From Styela clava (taxonomy: Eukaryota; Chordata; Ascidiacea; Stolidobranchia; Styelidae), in NCBI RefSeq assembly GCF_964204865.1, contig NC_135260.1, positions 7,564,001 through 7,628,000 of the forward strand: a stretch of 64,000 nucleotides of DNA, given 5' to 3'. The position numbers and the translations under genes were made by a program. Shown here one piece after another: positions 24,504 to 36,166 of the stretch; position 1 is the first letter of the stretch; each line of letters begins with the position of its first letter. The notes under the pieces are model-generated. The model was not told the origin of the DNA. It saw only the letters and a program-made list of their open reading frames with translations, and made no database searches.

Positions 24504-25774
24504 TCACGCCCTTTCTCTTCCATGTGATACCTTCACAGAGCAAACCTTTATAATTTTATGTAAAGTATTTGTTTTTCAGTTATCGTATTTGTAACCTTTA
24601 TAATTTCATGTACAGTTTTTGTTATTTTGTTTGTCCGTTATAGTATTTGTAAATAAAATATATGTTATGCCAGCAAAATAGCAATGTTTTTATACACGAA
24701 ATATAAGGGAGTGATATTATCACAGACGATAAGGCAGCGTTAGGTCTAATCGATCGCTCAGACTCAACTGAGCCGAATGACAATTTCGTTCACGACAGGC
24801 GTATTACTCGCTCAAAACACACCAGTCTTGTGTTGACAGAATCGTAGTAACAAAGCGCAGCGAACTGTAAAGACATAAACAAGTAAGATGCGAGAACACG
24901 CTGTTCACAGTTGACTGAATACCAGGCATGTAAATTTTTCTCTTCAATTTTCCGCGTTTGAAGCGACGTCATCGGAATGGCTTTTCGTTTACGGTCCTCC
25001 AGTGACATCTAGCGTAAAGATCTTGAAAAGACCTTTGCAATGATATATAATAATCGATATATTTAATAAATTTTGGGGTCTTTAGACTTAAATAAAAATG
25101 GGTATACAAATTGGGCAAGATTGATCGTCTGAATCAGGTTAAATGTAAAATTTGAACCTTTTACCAAAAGCTCAGCTTGACGCAACGGATAGTGCAGAAA
25201 TTGCGCTTCATTTAATCGCTGTACTAGGTAAAAGTCGTATGTAAGCACTGTGATTCATCCTTTATAAACAGTGAGAAACCTATTGTGCTATTTATTATAG
25301 ACCAATGAATGATATGGATAATTTATTCAACAGTTCTTTACTTTAAAATAAGATATATCAAATCATATTACATATAAATGAACTCTATAAATCATATTTT
25401 TTACAATGAACACAGTGAAGTTTTATAATGGTAAGCCACAATTTTATAAGTCAATTGCTTTTTGATCAGAATCGGCATCGATAATATTTCGACAAAAGAC
25501 AATATTCACGAGCAAACATGATTAGTTTGGTCGGTACTTCTGAAGTATGCGCACCAATATGTCGCATAACCTTAACCTGGTACAGAACCTGAGTTCAGGT
25601 TGTGCGCCATCATGGTGCGCATACTTCAGGAGGTCCGTTTAGTCAATATGACATCTATAGAAAGGATAAACGTTTTTGAAATATCCCGTGCAATTCTGAA
25701 ACTAATTTCATTCTTGATGTTATAATTCACACGCGGGTGCTCATCTATAACTTAAACATCATAACGCAATCATA
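24504..25774. other. Intergenic between piggyBac copy 2 and the B3GALT gene
   Basis: Duplicate of 14420-15690. Contains MITE copy at 25533-25636 and the variant base T24951. No gene. Confidence 0.45.
25533..25636. repeat. Foldback MITE, short form (copy c')
   Basis: Duplicate of the 15449-15552 unit, same inverted-repeat arms. Confidence 0.7.
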
Positions 25775-28700
25775 TCAAGTAAAGCATCTCGCCCAAAATT
25801 TGACATAAGGTTCATTTTGTCTTTGTATCCCATCTATGGACATTTTGTTAATCCTACTAGCTTCCATGTCATTCCACATTTTTCGTACCATTGTGTGATT
25901 TCCCCTGGTGTGACAAAATATCATATATGCCCTAGATATATAATTCAATGGAATCGATAACTTTGTTCGTAATATACCGGTAACGTAGACGTCATCGAGG
26001 TAGATCTGTAAAAAAAAGGATAGTATTATGATTTATTTGCGTTTCCAACTAAATTGTAGAATGGTTAATTCTAACTTGACGTCAGACAATGACAAAATGT
26101 TTTGATGGGGAAACGGATGTCTAGAAAAGTTTGCTCTTTATTTACTCTTGAAATTTTGCGTACTTCCATTAAAATTAAGAAATCCAATACTATAAAGTGT
26201 TTACAAACAACCTGCTAACAATGACCGTTATCGCAAGTGATAACATGTGTTTCACATATAAGAGTTCAATATATTGTTCTTGTGTTTTGAGTATATTTAT
26301 CGCTTTTATTGATATTTTGTTAGGACTTAAAAATCGTTCATTTTCAAACTATGTCTATCAATTTTCTGACGCTAAACTGTTGACTCTACATTGACATGTC
26401 ATCGTACTTACCTGCTTCGTTTTCAGTGAAACGTCGAACAAACGCCGAACGACGTCCATTGATGCGATCCAACATCCACCGAAACAAAACGAAGGCCAGT
26501 AATCTTCTTCGTATAAAGATCTTGCAATAACATACTTTCCTTCTCTGGGTACATTTTTGAAGAAATGGATTTTGCAGATTATTAAATCTTTCTTCGGAAG
26601 CCCTATGAAAAAGAACAAACAGGATAATTTCAATTTAAGAAACCATGATAGTAAAATTATGGTCAATTATTCAAATAGAACCCATTTCAAAATCGTGAAT
26701 CAAAAAGGGTCCCGTTTTAATGCTGGCATGAGTAATAGGTGAAAACAACGGAACGGGCCAGAACCCGTCCGTTGTGCTACGTTAGTATATTCCCATATAA
26801 TTATTTGTATATATCAGTAAATATCAATTGTTGATAAAATGAAAAAAGATAAGATATAAAAGTATCAGACCAATCGACCGAGTAATTTTAACAATATCAA
26901 GTTTAGCTAAAGCTTACTTGAATTGATTAAAGTTGAAATCAGCATCTTTGAATTGACGAACATATCGTCGTCTGTCTTGACTACATATTTTGCATGTGGG
27001 CAACGTTGTGAAGCCCATTTCAAACCCATAATATTTTTTAAAGTTATATTCCGATATGTTTCAAAAAAATCTTCTTGTACGAGATCACCAAATTTCCGAT
27101 TTTCATCATTTACCATACCCTGCAATGTGACATTCTTTGGGTCACCGAGCAAAAACACAACCTAAAATGGAAAAATATGTTAAGGGTTTACGGAAAAATA
27201 TAGAATGAAAAAGGAGAAATAAGGAGAATGATGTGAAGATAAATAGCTAAGTCGATATGGAATTTCAAACAGTGTGACAGGAGAAAAAGCAAGTCGTGAA
27301 ATGGAAGGGATAAGAGATGAGTGGAATAATAGTAATGGGGAATAAAGAAGCATCGAATAAATCCAGAATTGCCTGAAATTTTGAATATCAGTAAACGTTC
27401 GTGAGTATACCTGTGTCAATCTTTTTGCAATTGAGCCCCATGTTTCACGAATTGCATTTCTATGTTCAAAATGTTCAGCCTTACTGTGAACAATGAATAG
27501 GATCAAGAGACGTTTTTTTGAATTTCCTTCATTCAACCTAAATATAAATGTTCTTAGTATACGAGAAAGAGAGTAACGTTCCTCAAAATCCTTAGGGATC
27601 GATGAAACAGGAGAATTTGATAGCAGTAATTGCACCTGTTAAGTTTTCACACAGCAAGCTATTTCATACTCTCAAAAGTTTTGTTTATTCATTTTTATTA
27701 CTACTGTTATTGTGGGGAAATTAGGCATTATTATTTGAATAAATGGTACTCCCCAATTATGGCGGTTGGTGCCGACGGTTTAAAAATGCGCTATGGCTTT
27801 CTCCATACCTTTCTGGTTGTCTGTATGAGCATATCTTCTCAGTATCTGGCCTGATAATATACTTATAATCGTGTGGTGATATATTTGAAAAATTCTGGAG
27901 ATATTCCTCTGGTATTTTTACTGCAGTATTTGATTCCTTCTGAATTAGAATTGGAAAATTCGTTTGTGACATCGTAGATCATGTAACGGAAACGCTAAAA
28001 TAGACAGGTACTGTGTCCGTCGGGTAAAAGGAGTAGATAACAACCTACAATTGTATATCGGACCACCATCGGTGAATAGGCGCTCTATAGAAGTGTGTGT
28101 ACCAATATGGAGGTAACTAATTTTGTTCGCCTACTTCACATCAAAATGTGTAAAGGGACTGAAACCTATGGGCAGGCAATTATGGCCTAGCCCTAACCTG
28201 GTACACACACTACGGGAGTACCGATAAATGTACTAATATAACTACGTTAAATGGATAATTTCAGGGGGATGTTCATACGACAGAATTTTATGCCTGTGAT
28301 ATACATAGAAAAAATTTCAAATCAAACTGCCCGTTCTGTGCAGTAAATTTTAGTGAAGCAAAAACCTGAAGATATATTTCTAATATTTTTCCTTTTTCTG
28401 CATACCTTGGATTTCGTATATTCTTTTGAACTTTCGGATTTCAAATTCTTCAAATACCTGCAATTAATGAAGAATTTCGAGAAAAGTTCATGGAAAATAC
28501 GACATTTGTATTTATGTGTTAACAACAGCTTAGGTGAAATTATCAATTATATATTTATCGATATCTACGTGCTGGAATGAAAGGGCGACTTGGTGAATAA
28601 GAAACGACGCATTATATGTTAATACGCTAGACCAGGGTGGTTCAAGATTGTCGTCTTCGCGGGCCACACTATTATTTTTGTATTGTTCGCGGGCCACAAT

Positions 28701-29843
28701 ACTGCCAAGAATAGGTAAACAGTGCAGTAGAAAACGAACACTGTTATGGTTTAAACACATTGATCAATATTTATCAAGCTAAGAAACGTAAAACACACCA
28801 AAAAACTTACTAAAACATGCAAAAATCTTACTATGCTATATCTAGCGTAAGACTTCAAACTCTTCAAAAGGGAGAAAGGGTCATAAAGCAAAAATGTCGT
28901 TTTAGATTGCACCAACACAACTTGCAGACATATTAAGCAAGCATTGTGGTATTTCTCCACCCATATCCAGTCAAAAATCTGTTTGAATTAGTCAGCTTTC
29001 TTTTCAAACTCATGTTTACAAAATCACTTACAAATAACTGCAGATTGATTGATTACCAAATGTAAGGTACAGAAGTGTAATTACTAAATTTTTTGACATA
29101 AAGGCAGCATTTTTTGTAATACTGTTTAGGCTGGTTGCAAAAAAAACACCCGTCAGAAATTATATTGATCGGCCATTACATTAATATTTAGTTATAAGAC
29201 ATAACCAACCTAGGCTAATAGGTTCCTCATTCGATATTTAGTGTTTTATGAAGCCTATTTTGTCAGCATATATTCCCGACAAGAAAAGTAAGCCAGTCTA
29301 CAATATAGACTGGCCTAGCAAACTATACAACTGCGCAAGTAGTCTCATCTAGCCATAACACTATAGTCAATTTACTAACATTAGTGATGTAACAATACGG
29401 CAGCAATTTCTATGACGAAACAACATCAAATTTGATTTTTTTGTTTCCCCGAATATTGCGACACGGGCCACAGATAATGAGACGGCGGGCCACAAGCGGC
29501 TCGCGGGCCTGGGTTTGGACCACCCTGCACTAGACATAATATCACTCTCAGCATTTGTCCAGTTGATCACCAAATGTGGAATATATAGTTTTTTGATTGA
29601 ATACATTTCTTGATATGAATAATATAGTCAATCCCGCCGTAATTGGCTAAACAGTTCCCTTTCTACTTATTGTGACTTTCAGAAACCGTAAAATTATTTA
29701 TTCTAATTATACCAATAAAGTGTACAATACTATACCAACCTTTGAGGCAGTAACACAAAATGAAGGAATAAAGATGCGAACGTACAAACGGAAAGAAGCA
29801 CAATGATTTTCCGCAGTGCGGGATTCGATGCTCGTATTTTCAT
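25775..29843 (-). CDS. Beta-1,3-galactosyltransferase-family glycosyltransferase (complete, 7 exons, 359 aa)
   Basis: Minus-strand exons: 29843-29740, 28457-28406, 27939-27809, 27537-27411, 27161-26918, 26602-26412 and 26005-25775. The phases fit and sum to 360 codons. Exon 1 encodes a type II anchor (MKIRASNPALRK then a hydrophobic run IIVLLSVCTFASLFLHFVLL), placing the enzyme in the Golgi membrane with a luminal catalytic domain. GT31 hallmarks follow: RNAIRETWG (about residues 122-130), VVFLLG, the metal-binding KTDDDMFVN (DDD at 202-204), FCFGGCWIAS, and LDDVYVTGIL near 286-297. B3GALT enzymes add galactose or GlcNAc in beta-1,3 linkage to glycans; donor and acceptor are not deducible here. 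The small 52-base exon 2 and the weak exon-1 donor (GTTGGT) are inferred from phase and consensus. Intron 1 holds a hAT element and a MITE. A partial copy lies at 15691-16518. Confidence 0.88.
28081..28222. repeat. Foldback MITE-related unit (copy d), in B3GALT intron 2
   Basis: Contains GTGTGTGTACCAATATGG and CCTAACCTGGTACACACAC, ending GGGAGTACC. A diverged relative of the 3171 and 4207 units, lying in the intron between exons 2 and 3. Confidence 0.55.
28633..29527. mobile_element. Non-autonomous hAT element in B3GALT intron 1 (895 bp)
   Basis: Ends CAGGGTGGTTCAA at the left and the reverse complement of CAGGGTGGTCCAAAC at the right. Flanked by CGCTAGAC (28625-28632) and CACTAGAC (29528-29535), an 8-base target duplication with one mismatch. 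Subterminal CGCGGGCCAC words sit near both ends, as in many hAT MITEs. No transposase ORF. Confidence 0.85.
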
Positions 29844-30410
29844 CAGAATTTCGAATCCTTTGAATTTTAACTCTTCACCGACTCAGACAACAGTTAGGTC
29901 TCAAATATCATTACCCTTGTCATATATATATACCATGTATGAATGTAATCTACTACAATATCAAAATACTACTGCTGACCACTAATCTCTAAAAGTTATA
30001 GCTGTTCTACATCGTCGGAAGCGTATCCCCTGTGCAGCACCTTTTCAGCTATAGCCCCCGGGCATTCTAGCAAAAATGTTACGGTTGAGATAACAGATAG
30101 TCCCCTCCAGCAATTTTGCACATTAGAAATTTTGCAAGCATATTTGATAATATGAGATAAAAAATTGTAATTAATTGTCAACGGAGAATAATATATTGAT
30201 AAGCTACGGTTTCATGCAATACCTTATCTATTCCTTTTTTTAGGTAAGAGATCGTGACTTTGGTATGAGAAAAAATTTGGTGCTCCAGAAGTATGCACAC
30301 CAAGATGTCGCACAACCTGAATCCTAACTGGTACACACATACTATGATCAGGTTGTGCACCATCTTGGTGCGCATACTTTTGGAGGTCCAAAAAGTTAGT
30401 AGAAAGCATC
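29844..30410. other. Intergenic; B3GALT 5' flank plus MITE
   Basis: Upstream of the B3GALT start codon, a likely promoter region with no recognisable TATA at a convincing distance. The foldback MITE at 30279-30389 ends about 20 bases from the stop of the next ORF. Confidence 0.4.
30279..30389. repeat. Foldback MITE, short form (copy e)
   Basis: Starts GGTGCTCCAGAAGTATGC and ends in a near reverse complement (GCATACTTTTGGAGGTCC), with paired GCACAACCTGA / CAGGTTGTGCACC words inside. Confidence 0.7.
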
Positions 30411-30932
30411 TTAGGGGATAATCTCCACAGCAGTAGCATAACGTTTATCTTTTGTTAATAAAATGCGTTTTTCTGAATGTATTATCAAAAACATTTCGCT
30501 AGCAACATGCTGAAGGAATTTTTTATCCGGGTCATGGAAATCATCTTGGCGAAGGCGAAAGTTCCTTGATCGGTATTTGGACTGAAACCTTGGTCGTCTA
30601 AAAAGAAAAGTCCGTGTTTCTAACATCAGTCCGTTGCGATATTTTATTATGTATAAGTTTATTTTGCTATTTTCAGAGTAAGACAGTTGAAAAACATCAT
30701 CCTGGCCAATAATTCGCCAGAGTCTCCATTTAGGCCTGCGATTGTTGGTCGTTTCAACCGATAATCGATTGTTTCCATTGACGCAAAAAGATGTTCCATT
30801 CCTCGGAAAATGCACTCTTACTTCTTCATACGTGTCGAATGTTTTCAGAACTCCATGTATTGAATGTTCTTGAGATCTGTGCGATTGATTTGGTGTCCTC
30901 GACATCATAATTCGGTGTATTGATCGGATCAT
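30411..30932 (-). CDS. Unrecognised 173-aa protein
   Basis: Open from ATG at 30932 to TAA at 30411, with an in-frame TAG 18 bases upstream and an A-rich start context (TTAAAATG). The product is basic, with no obvious signal peptide or membrane segment. It has alternating hydrophobic/polar stretches (VRVHFPRNGTSFCVNGN, FLQHVASEMFLIIHSEKRIL) that suggest a beta-rich fold. The last stretch vaguely resembles a beta-trefoil hairpin of the FGF/IL-1 type, but I would not assign that family. A polypyrimidine-AG lies inside the ORF near the CGACCAAGG at 30598-30604 (minus strand), so part could instead be intron sequence with another exon. Codon use looks genic. Function unknown. Confidence 0.5.
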   Translation of the reverse strand: MIRSIHRIMMSRTPNQSHRSQEHSIHGVLKTFDTYEEVRVHFPRNGTSFCVNGNNRLSVETTNNRRPKWRLWRIIGQDDVFQLSYSENSKINLYIIKYRNGLMLETRTFLFRRPRFQSKYRSRNFRLRQDDFHDPDKKFLQHVASEMFLIIHSEKRILLTKDKRYATAVEIIP

Positions 30933-33309
30933 TTTAATGATCTTTTTCTAGTAACAAACATATTAGATTGATGACTAGACACAAAAAAATGAGAATCGGT
31001 GAAAATATGACATTTTTACATGAACACAGTATCATAATCACGGGTCCCCGCTACAATTTAGCGTTCGAGATGGCGTATGATAAAGAAAATGATCTTGATT
31101 GAAGATTCGACACACAATTTTCACCAAACATCATATTGTAACACTAGTTATCTCCACTATAGCTGTTAATTAACACTTGGTGCGACGCTATAATGAATAA
31201 TTGTTATCACCTGCTATTGTAAGGGACACCTATATATATGACATCAGAACTTTAATATTTTATTCCATATCGTGGCCATGATCTGGACGAATTGAAATTT
31301 GTTTACTCTTGTTTAATCTACATTTACTACCGCAACGGTATTCTGAGTAAAAATATCCAATAACATAGTCAATGAATGAATTTTTATGAGTATAATACTG
31401 CATGAGAATGTACTAACGAATACCTAAACAAACCGTCCTTTTTGCAAACTTATCGAAAATCGTAACAATAATTTTGATGAGTTCATGTTTATATCCACCA
31501 ACAAATGTCAGTAGATAAACTATTAAGTCTTTACTCTGCTCTTAATTCCTTTTGCCTTGAAAAACTCCTATTGGCCAGCTCGGGACAAATATTTGGCTTC
31601 GTCAAATGTAAGCGGCCAGTCGCGTTATGAATGAATTATAAATTGTTTCAAGATTATCTGTTAGGCGAAAACTAGAGATATCACAGAACCAAAATGTGCA
31701 GCGTTCTGTGTATAATTGGGCATACTTACCAAATATTTCGGCCATTCTTTTTGAAATTGAATAAAATCTTTCCAGTTGGCTGTCATTAATGCGTGAGATT
31801 GGCCGTTAGGATTGAGACTTTACAGTCCCAATCGTTGATTATCGACTGTTTATGTACTATCATAAGCTTCCTATTCAATGTCGCGTAAACAGCGTTAAAA
31901 TCCGTGAATTTTTCGGGTTCGATTCATTGAACTCCAATGTGCCTATTATTGGTCGCGAAGGGTAACCTATGTATTTTTTTGCTACATTCTTGCTGTTTTG
32001 GTCTTGCTGTTGGAAAAAATCGATTTTTTTCGTAATTAATGGACTATCAGTTGCAATTTTTAAGTATTCAATAGTAAATACCTAATAATGGTGATTATAA
32101 TCCAGTACTTGATTCTAAAAATGCAAACACTATAGTAACTTGGATATATAGATAGGAATATCAACTAAGCCCCATCACTTAGTAAAGTAGGAGAAGGAAA
32201 TTTAACCATAGTATAATATAAAAAAGCTATACATATACTCATACAAGATAAATACATACGATACGATAAATACTCATATTATGAGATTTAAATATCCAAA
32301 TTGATTTAGATATCAAACCGCAATAATAAAGTTCACAAGGGACATGTAAAATCAGGCTGTCATGAAGAAGCGAGAACCGCTTTCATTGTTATCTAAAATC
32401 TCGAGCAAACTTCTTACTCTTATTCCTTCATGCACAATTACATAAAGTAACTATAAACATGTCAAGAGATAGGATAATAAATATATAATCGCAACAACCG
32501 TTTAACTCGTAAATAAATCATTTAAAGTGATGGGACCAAAAAACTAACAATTTTTATTTTTTTTAAAATGTTGCTTTTCTTTATGATTCGATATATTATC
32601 CAATAAAGATAGTAGCGATATAATTGTAAGTTTGGGGTTATCTTGTGATCCATGATAAGCGCAAGTGTAAACGCTGATCATCGCCAAACTGAAAAGTCAC
32701 AATATTTTTTTTGTTCTTTATACTCTATTCCTGGTTGACCAAATAAAACTTATGATTTCTTCTTGATTATAGATCAAAATGCAGTCTATATGTCATTTTA
32801 TGTTGAAAACGATGGCATAAAAATCACATAGCAGACCGGCACCCACGCTTTTTTATCCATAAATGTTCGTTACCAGAGCTCAACACAAACATGAAGATTA
32901 CGCGGCAAAGTGTAATATTTTGTTGACCAACTCTAGCATATTTCGGTCCTCTATGTTTAACTTTTCTCTCATTTATAACTACTTTCAATTTGATCATGCA
33001 GAAAAACTTCATGGTAATTAATTACCCTAACTATTTAGGATCTTTCCGCAGCATAAACAACAAAGTGTTTATGAAAAGCAAAGGTAACATGTTTGTGAGT
33101 AATTAAAGTTAACATAAAAAAGTCATAACAAGATTAATGTCATTTTCTTTCATTTTTTGAAATTTTGTCTCTTCCGTGAAACGCCGGGAATATTCTCTGT
33201 ATATTTTTGTGTGTGCTACTCGTTTCCTCCGAATTTTGCCCGTTTTCTCTAATGTGCAGTGACATACGTGTTTAGGGAAAAAGCTATTTGGTTTGAACAA
33301 AAATATTTT
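30933..33309. other. Long AT-rich intergenic region
   Basis: About 2.4 kb with only short ORFs on either strand. I see no exon, tRNA-like B box or transposon end that I would defend. Confidence 0.4.
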
Positions 33310-33730
33310 GCTATACAAGTAGGGTGGCCAACACGCAATGTGACTTCTGGAGTTGTCGATCGCGTATGATTTTAAGCAACTAAACAAAATGCCCATCATT
33401 TGTTCTGCGTTCGAAAAAGAAGGAATTCGATACTCTACTTGCCCAAAAAGCGGTGTGTCTGAGGACACGCTTGATGAAGCACATTAGCGTGCATCAAATA
33501 CACGTTTTGTCGCTGTCAAGTTTAAGAAACGAACGGGCCGAGAGCGACGAAAAATCTAACATCTATTCGGATATGCTACGCTTTGCCCGTAACTTCTACG
33601 GAATCCCAAACTTTCTGTTCGCCCTGTTTTATTCGCAATAGTACCAGTGACTTCGAAACGTCCATTTTTATTTATTCTGAGCGAGTAAATGATTGTTACT
33701 ACTCATTTATTTGTATGTGGTTATGGGATT
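33310..33730. repeat. 420-base direct repeat, copy 1
   Basis: Matches 34088-34500 at roughly nine bases in ten by eye. It begins near GGGTGGCCAACAC, which resembles a hAT terminus, and includes GTGTGTCTGAGGACACGC and TGTCGCTGTCAAGTTTAAG. No matching right terminus was found. Confidence 0.65.
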
Positions 33731-33799
33731 TCTATCGGTCGCACTTTTAGAATTCGACAAATTCCATTAGTCGCCACTGTGAGACATGAAGTGATCAGT

Positions 33800-34085
33800 C
33801 TTCTTTGATTCAAGTGAGGGCGGTCAACTTCATTGTGGCACCAAATTCATTCATAATTTGTCCCATACCAAAAAGTACCATGTTTCTTCTAGTAGAATTT
33901 ACACCGGCGGTGCCAGTTGAACCAAGCGCAAGTGAGCGAAAATTAAATTGTCCTCCACCCATTGCTAAAACGAACCCGAAAACGCTTCTTGACATCATAT
34001 TTATCGTCGACAAAAAGTCGGTTGTTGCTGGGTTTGTTTAGAAATACTCTGAAGTAACATCATTGATAAATCCGAAAAATGCTAT
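33800..34085 (-). pseudogene. Truncated MFS transporter fragment 1
   Basis: On the minus strand it encodes pieces of the N-terminal half of the neighbouring MFS proteins: SRSVFGFVLAMGGGQFNFR, then a deletion that removes a helix, then RRNMVLFGMGQIMNEFGAT. Upstream of that, toward 34085, the frame is broken (an in-frame stop in the FINDVTSEYF-equivalent stretch). It ends just after the LTAL-equivalent codons at the same point as the fragment at 37006-37520. Not a functional gene. Confidence 0.8.
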
Positions 34086-34087
34086 AT

Positions 34088-34500
34088 GCTATACAACAGG
34101 GATGGCCAACACATCAATCGTGCCTTCTGGAGTTGTCGATCGCGTATGATTTTGAGAAACCAAGCAAAATGCCAATCATTTGTTCTGCGTTTAAAAAAGA
34201 AGGAATTTGATACTCTACATGCCCAAAATACGGTGTGTCTGAGGACACGCCTGATGAAGCACATTAGCATTCATCAAATACACGTTTTGTCGCTGTCAAG
34301 TTTAAGAAACGAACGGGCCGAGAGCGACGAAAAATCTACCATTTATTTAGATATGCTACGCTTTGCCCGTAACTTCTACGGAATCTCAAACTTTCTGTTC
34401 GCTCTGTTTTATTCGCAATAGTACCAGTGACTTCGAAACGTCCATTTTTATTAATTCTGAGCGAGTGAAGGATTGTTACTACTCATTTATTTGTATGTGG
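34088..34500. repeat. 420-base direct repeat, copy 2
   Basis: Second copy of the 33310-33730 block in the same orientation; starts at CAGGGATGGCCAACAC. It lies just upstream of the MFS-A gene. Confidence 0.65.
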
Positions 34501-34783
34501 GACTTTATTACCATTCAGTCGTTCGCAAGGTATTCCAATATATTATTAGCCTTAGTCAAAAATAGGTTGGTATTTCTGGCTGTACAGCAATAATAAGTAA
34601 AATTATTTGCTTTTGCCATAATTAATTGAAACAGGAAATATCATTCTTTACGAAAGGTACGAAAGGAGCAATAAGTTATTACCTATTGCCTTACATTGTG
34701 TCAAATATGTCAAACGAAGTCTGAGTGTGCTTGGTTGCACTGCTTGCAAATTTCAAAGAAATTTAGTTGCATCAAGTTGTAGA

Positions 34784-36166
34784 ATGTCTGACAGCGAAAG
34801 CCTCCGACTATTATTCAACACCCCGTACATTCTCACGCCCAAAAGATGGTGGATTTTAATCATCGTCAGTTCGATTTTATTTTTGGATAGCTTCAGTGCT
34901 TCATTTTTCGGATTCATCAACGATGTTACCTCGGAGTATTTCGAAACAACCCCAGCAGCAACCGACTTTTTGTCAACTGTAAATATGTTGTCAAGGAGCG
35001 TTTTCGGGTTCGTTTTAGCAATGGGTGGAGAACAATTTAATTTTCGATCACTTGCACTTGCTGCAACTGGCACTATAGTAGCCGGTGATTTGCTTATTAC
35101 AGCCGGCGTGTCTTCTAGAAGAAACATGGTGATTGTTGGTATGGGACAAATTATGAATGGATTTGGTGCCACAATAACATTGACATTATCTCAAATGGCT
35201 CCCAGCAATTGGTTTCCTGAAAACGAGCGTGGAAGAGCTGTGGCACTACCGTGGATATTACGTCGATTATCACCGGTGATATCAAACATTGTCGCAACGC
35301 GAACAATACGACAAGGTTATGATAGCATTGATAATGTTAACACAACGACGAGGTATTTTGACAACAATGATTTGATGACAAATTTTAGAACATCTTTCCA
35401 AATCTCATATCTTGTGCTTACTGGAATAGCGCTGGTCGGATTTGTATTAGCACAATTGTATGTTACTGACTACCCGCCTCGCGCAGATGGACAAAAAATG
35501 CCACCACGTGCAAACAACTATACGTGGAGACCACTTACAGAGATCAAAGGGATTTTTAGTTTATTCGCCAACGGCCAGTATGTACTTTTATTGTTTATGT
35601 TCGTTTTGCAACTTTCACTTAGACCAATGGTTGAATGGATGCTTTCATCTATAATAATTGTGGCTTTTCCAGAACTCGATGATGGTACTGCAGGCATGGT
35701 ATTTATAGTGTCCTATGTTGTAGGTGCATTCGGGTCACCCACGGGTGGCTTCATTCTTGATAAGTTCCGTAGACCTAAAGTCACTCTTGTGTTTGGACAA
35801 TGTGCTGCTATCGTTTCATGTTGCATGTTTTCGCTTGGTGTGTATCTAGGAAGCTTTCCCTTGGTTTTTGTAAGTGACGTTTTGTCTGCGTTTTTCAGGG
35901 ATCTTTGTTTTGTTTGCATATCACATTCTTTGATTGAAACCATGTATAACGAGCCGGCAGACACAAAAGTCCGCGCATTCAGTATTTCTGGTTCTGTGCC
36001 GTGGTTTTCCCTAGCGCTTTACACTGGCATTGTCCGGTATGTATTGCAACACGGTGGAGCGGCTTTAAGTGTATTGATTCCCATACCTTTTCATGTAATA
36101 GCTGGAATATTGTACATACTCTATTATAAGGTACCACAGAAGAATAATGAAAATGATTTCAATTGA
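34784..36166 (+). CDS. Major facilitator superfamily transporter A (460 aa, intronless)
   Basis: The reading frame is open from 34727, but the first ATG, and the one matching the paralogue at 43611, is at 34784, giving 460 residues. About 12 hydrophobic segments start with TM1 near residues 22-45. The loop between helices 8 and 9 (about 321-332) carries GGFILDKFRRPK, an MFS motif-A variant; NWFPENERGRA lies at about 142-152. MFS proteins move small solutes across membranes by rocker-switch movement. I cannot assign a substrate or subfamily (SLC49-like and SLC17-like were considered and not decided). It pairs with a 460-aa paralogue in opposite orientation at 42229-43611 and has two truncated relatives nearby. 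Lack of introns suggests a retrocopy origin or ancestral intron loss. Confidence 0.85.
   Translation: MSDSESLRLLFNTPYILTPKRWWILIIVSSILFLDSFSASFFGFINDVTSEYFETTPAATDFLSTVNMLSRSVFGFVLAMGGEQFNFRSLALAATGTIVAGDLLITAGVSSRRNMVIVGMGQIMNGFGATITLTLSQMAPSNWFPENERGRAVALPWILRRLSPVISNIVATRTIRQGYDSIDNVNTTTRYFDNNDLMTNFRTSFQISYLVLTGIALVGFVLAQLYVTDYPPRADGQKMPPRANNYTWRPLTEIKGIFSLFANGQYVLLLFMFVLQLSLRPMVEWMLSSIIIVAFPELDDGTAGMVFIVSYVVGAFGSPTGGFILDKFRRPKVTLVFGQCAAIVSCCMFSLGVYLGSFPLVFVSDVLSAFFRDLCFVCISHSLIETMYNEPADTKVRAFSISGSVPWFSLALYTGIVRYVLQHGGAALSVLIPIPFHVIAGILYILYYKVPQKNNENDFN

Larger units (their letters stand above)
16833..26912. repeat. Tandem segmental duplication, unit 2 (10,080 bp)
   Basis: Second unit of the tandem duplication. 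Its right end, 26912, lies in B3GALT intron 5 just inside the GTAAG splice donor (26917-26913, minus strand), so this unit keeps the B3GALT gene whole. Base 26913 onward is single-copy. Confidence 0.95.

Noticed and set aside
31900-31940. GGGTTCGATTC as a tRNA B box
   Set aside because: No matching A box or cloverleaf arms nearby.
32824-33012. 62-codon minus-strand open frame
   Set aside because: Short, no family resemblance, surrounded by non-coding AT-rich DNA.
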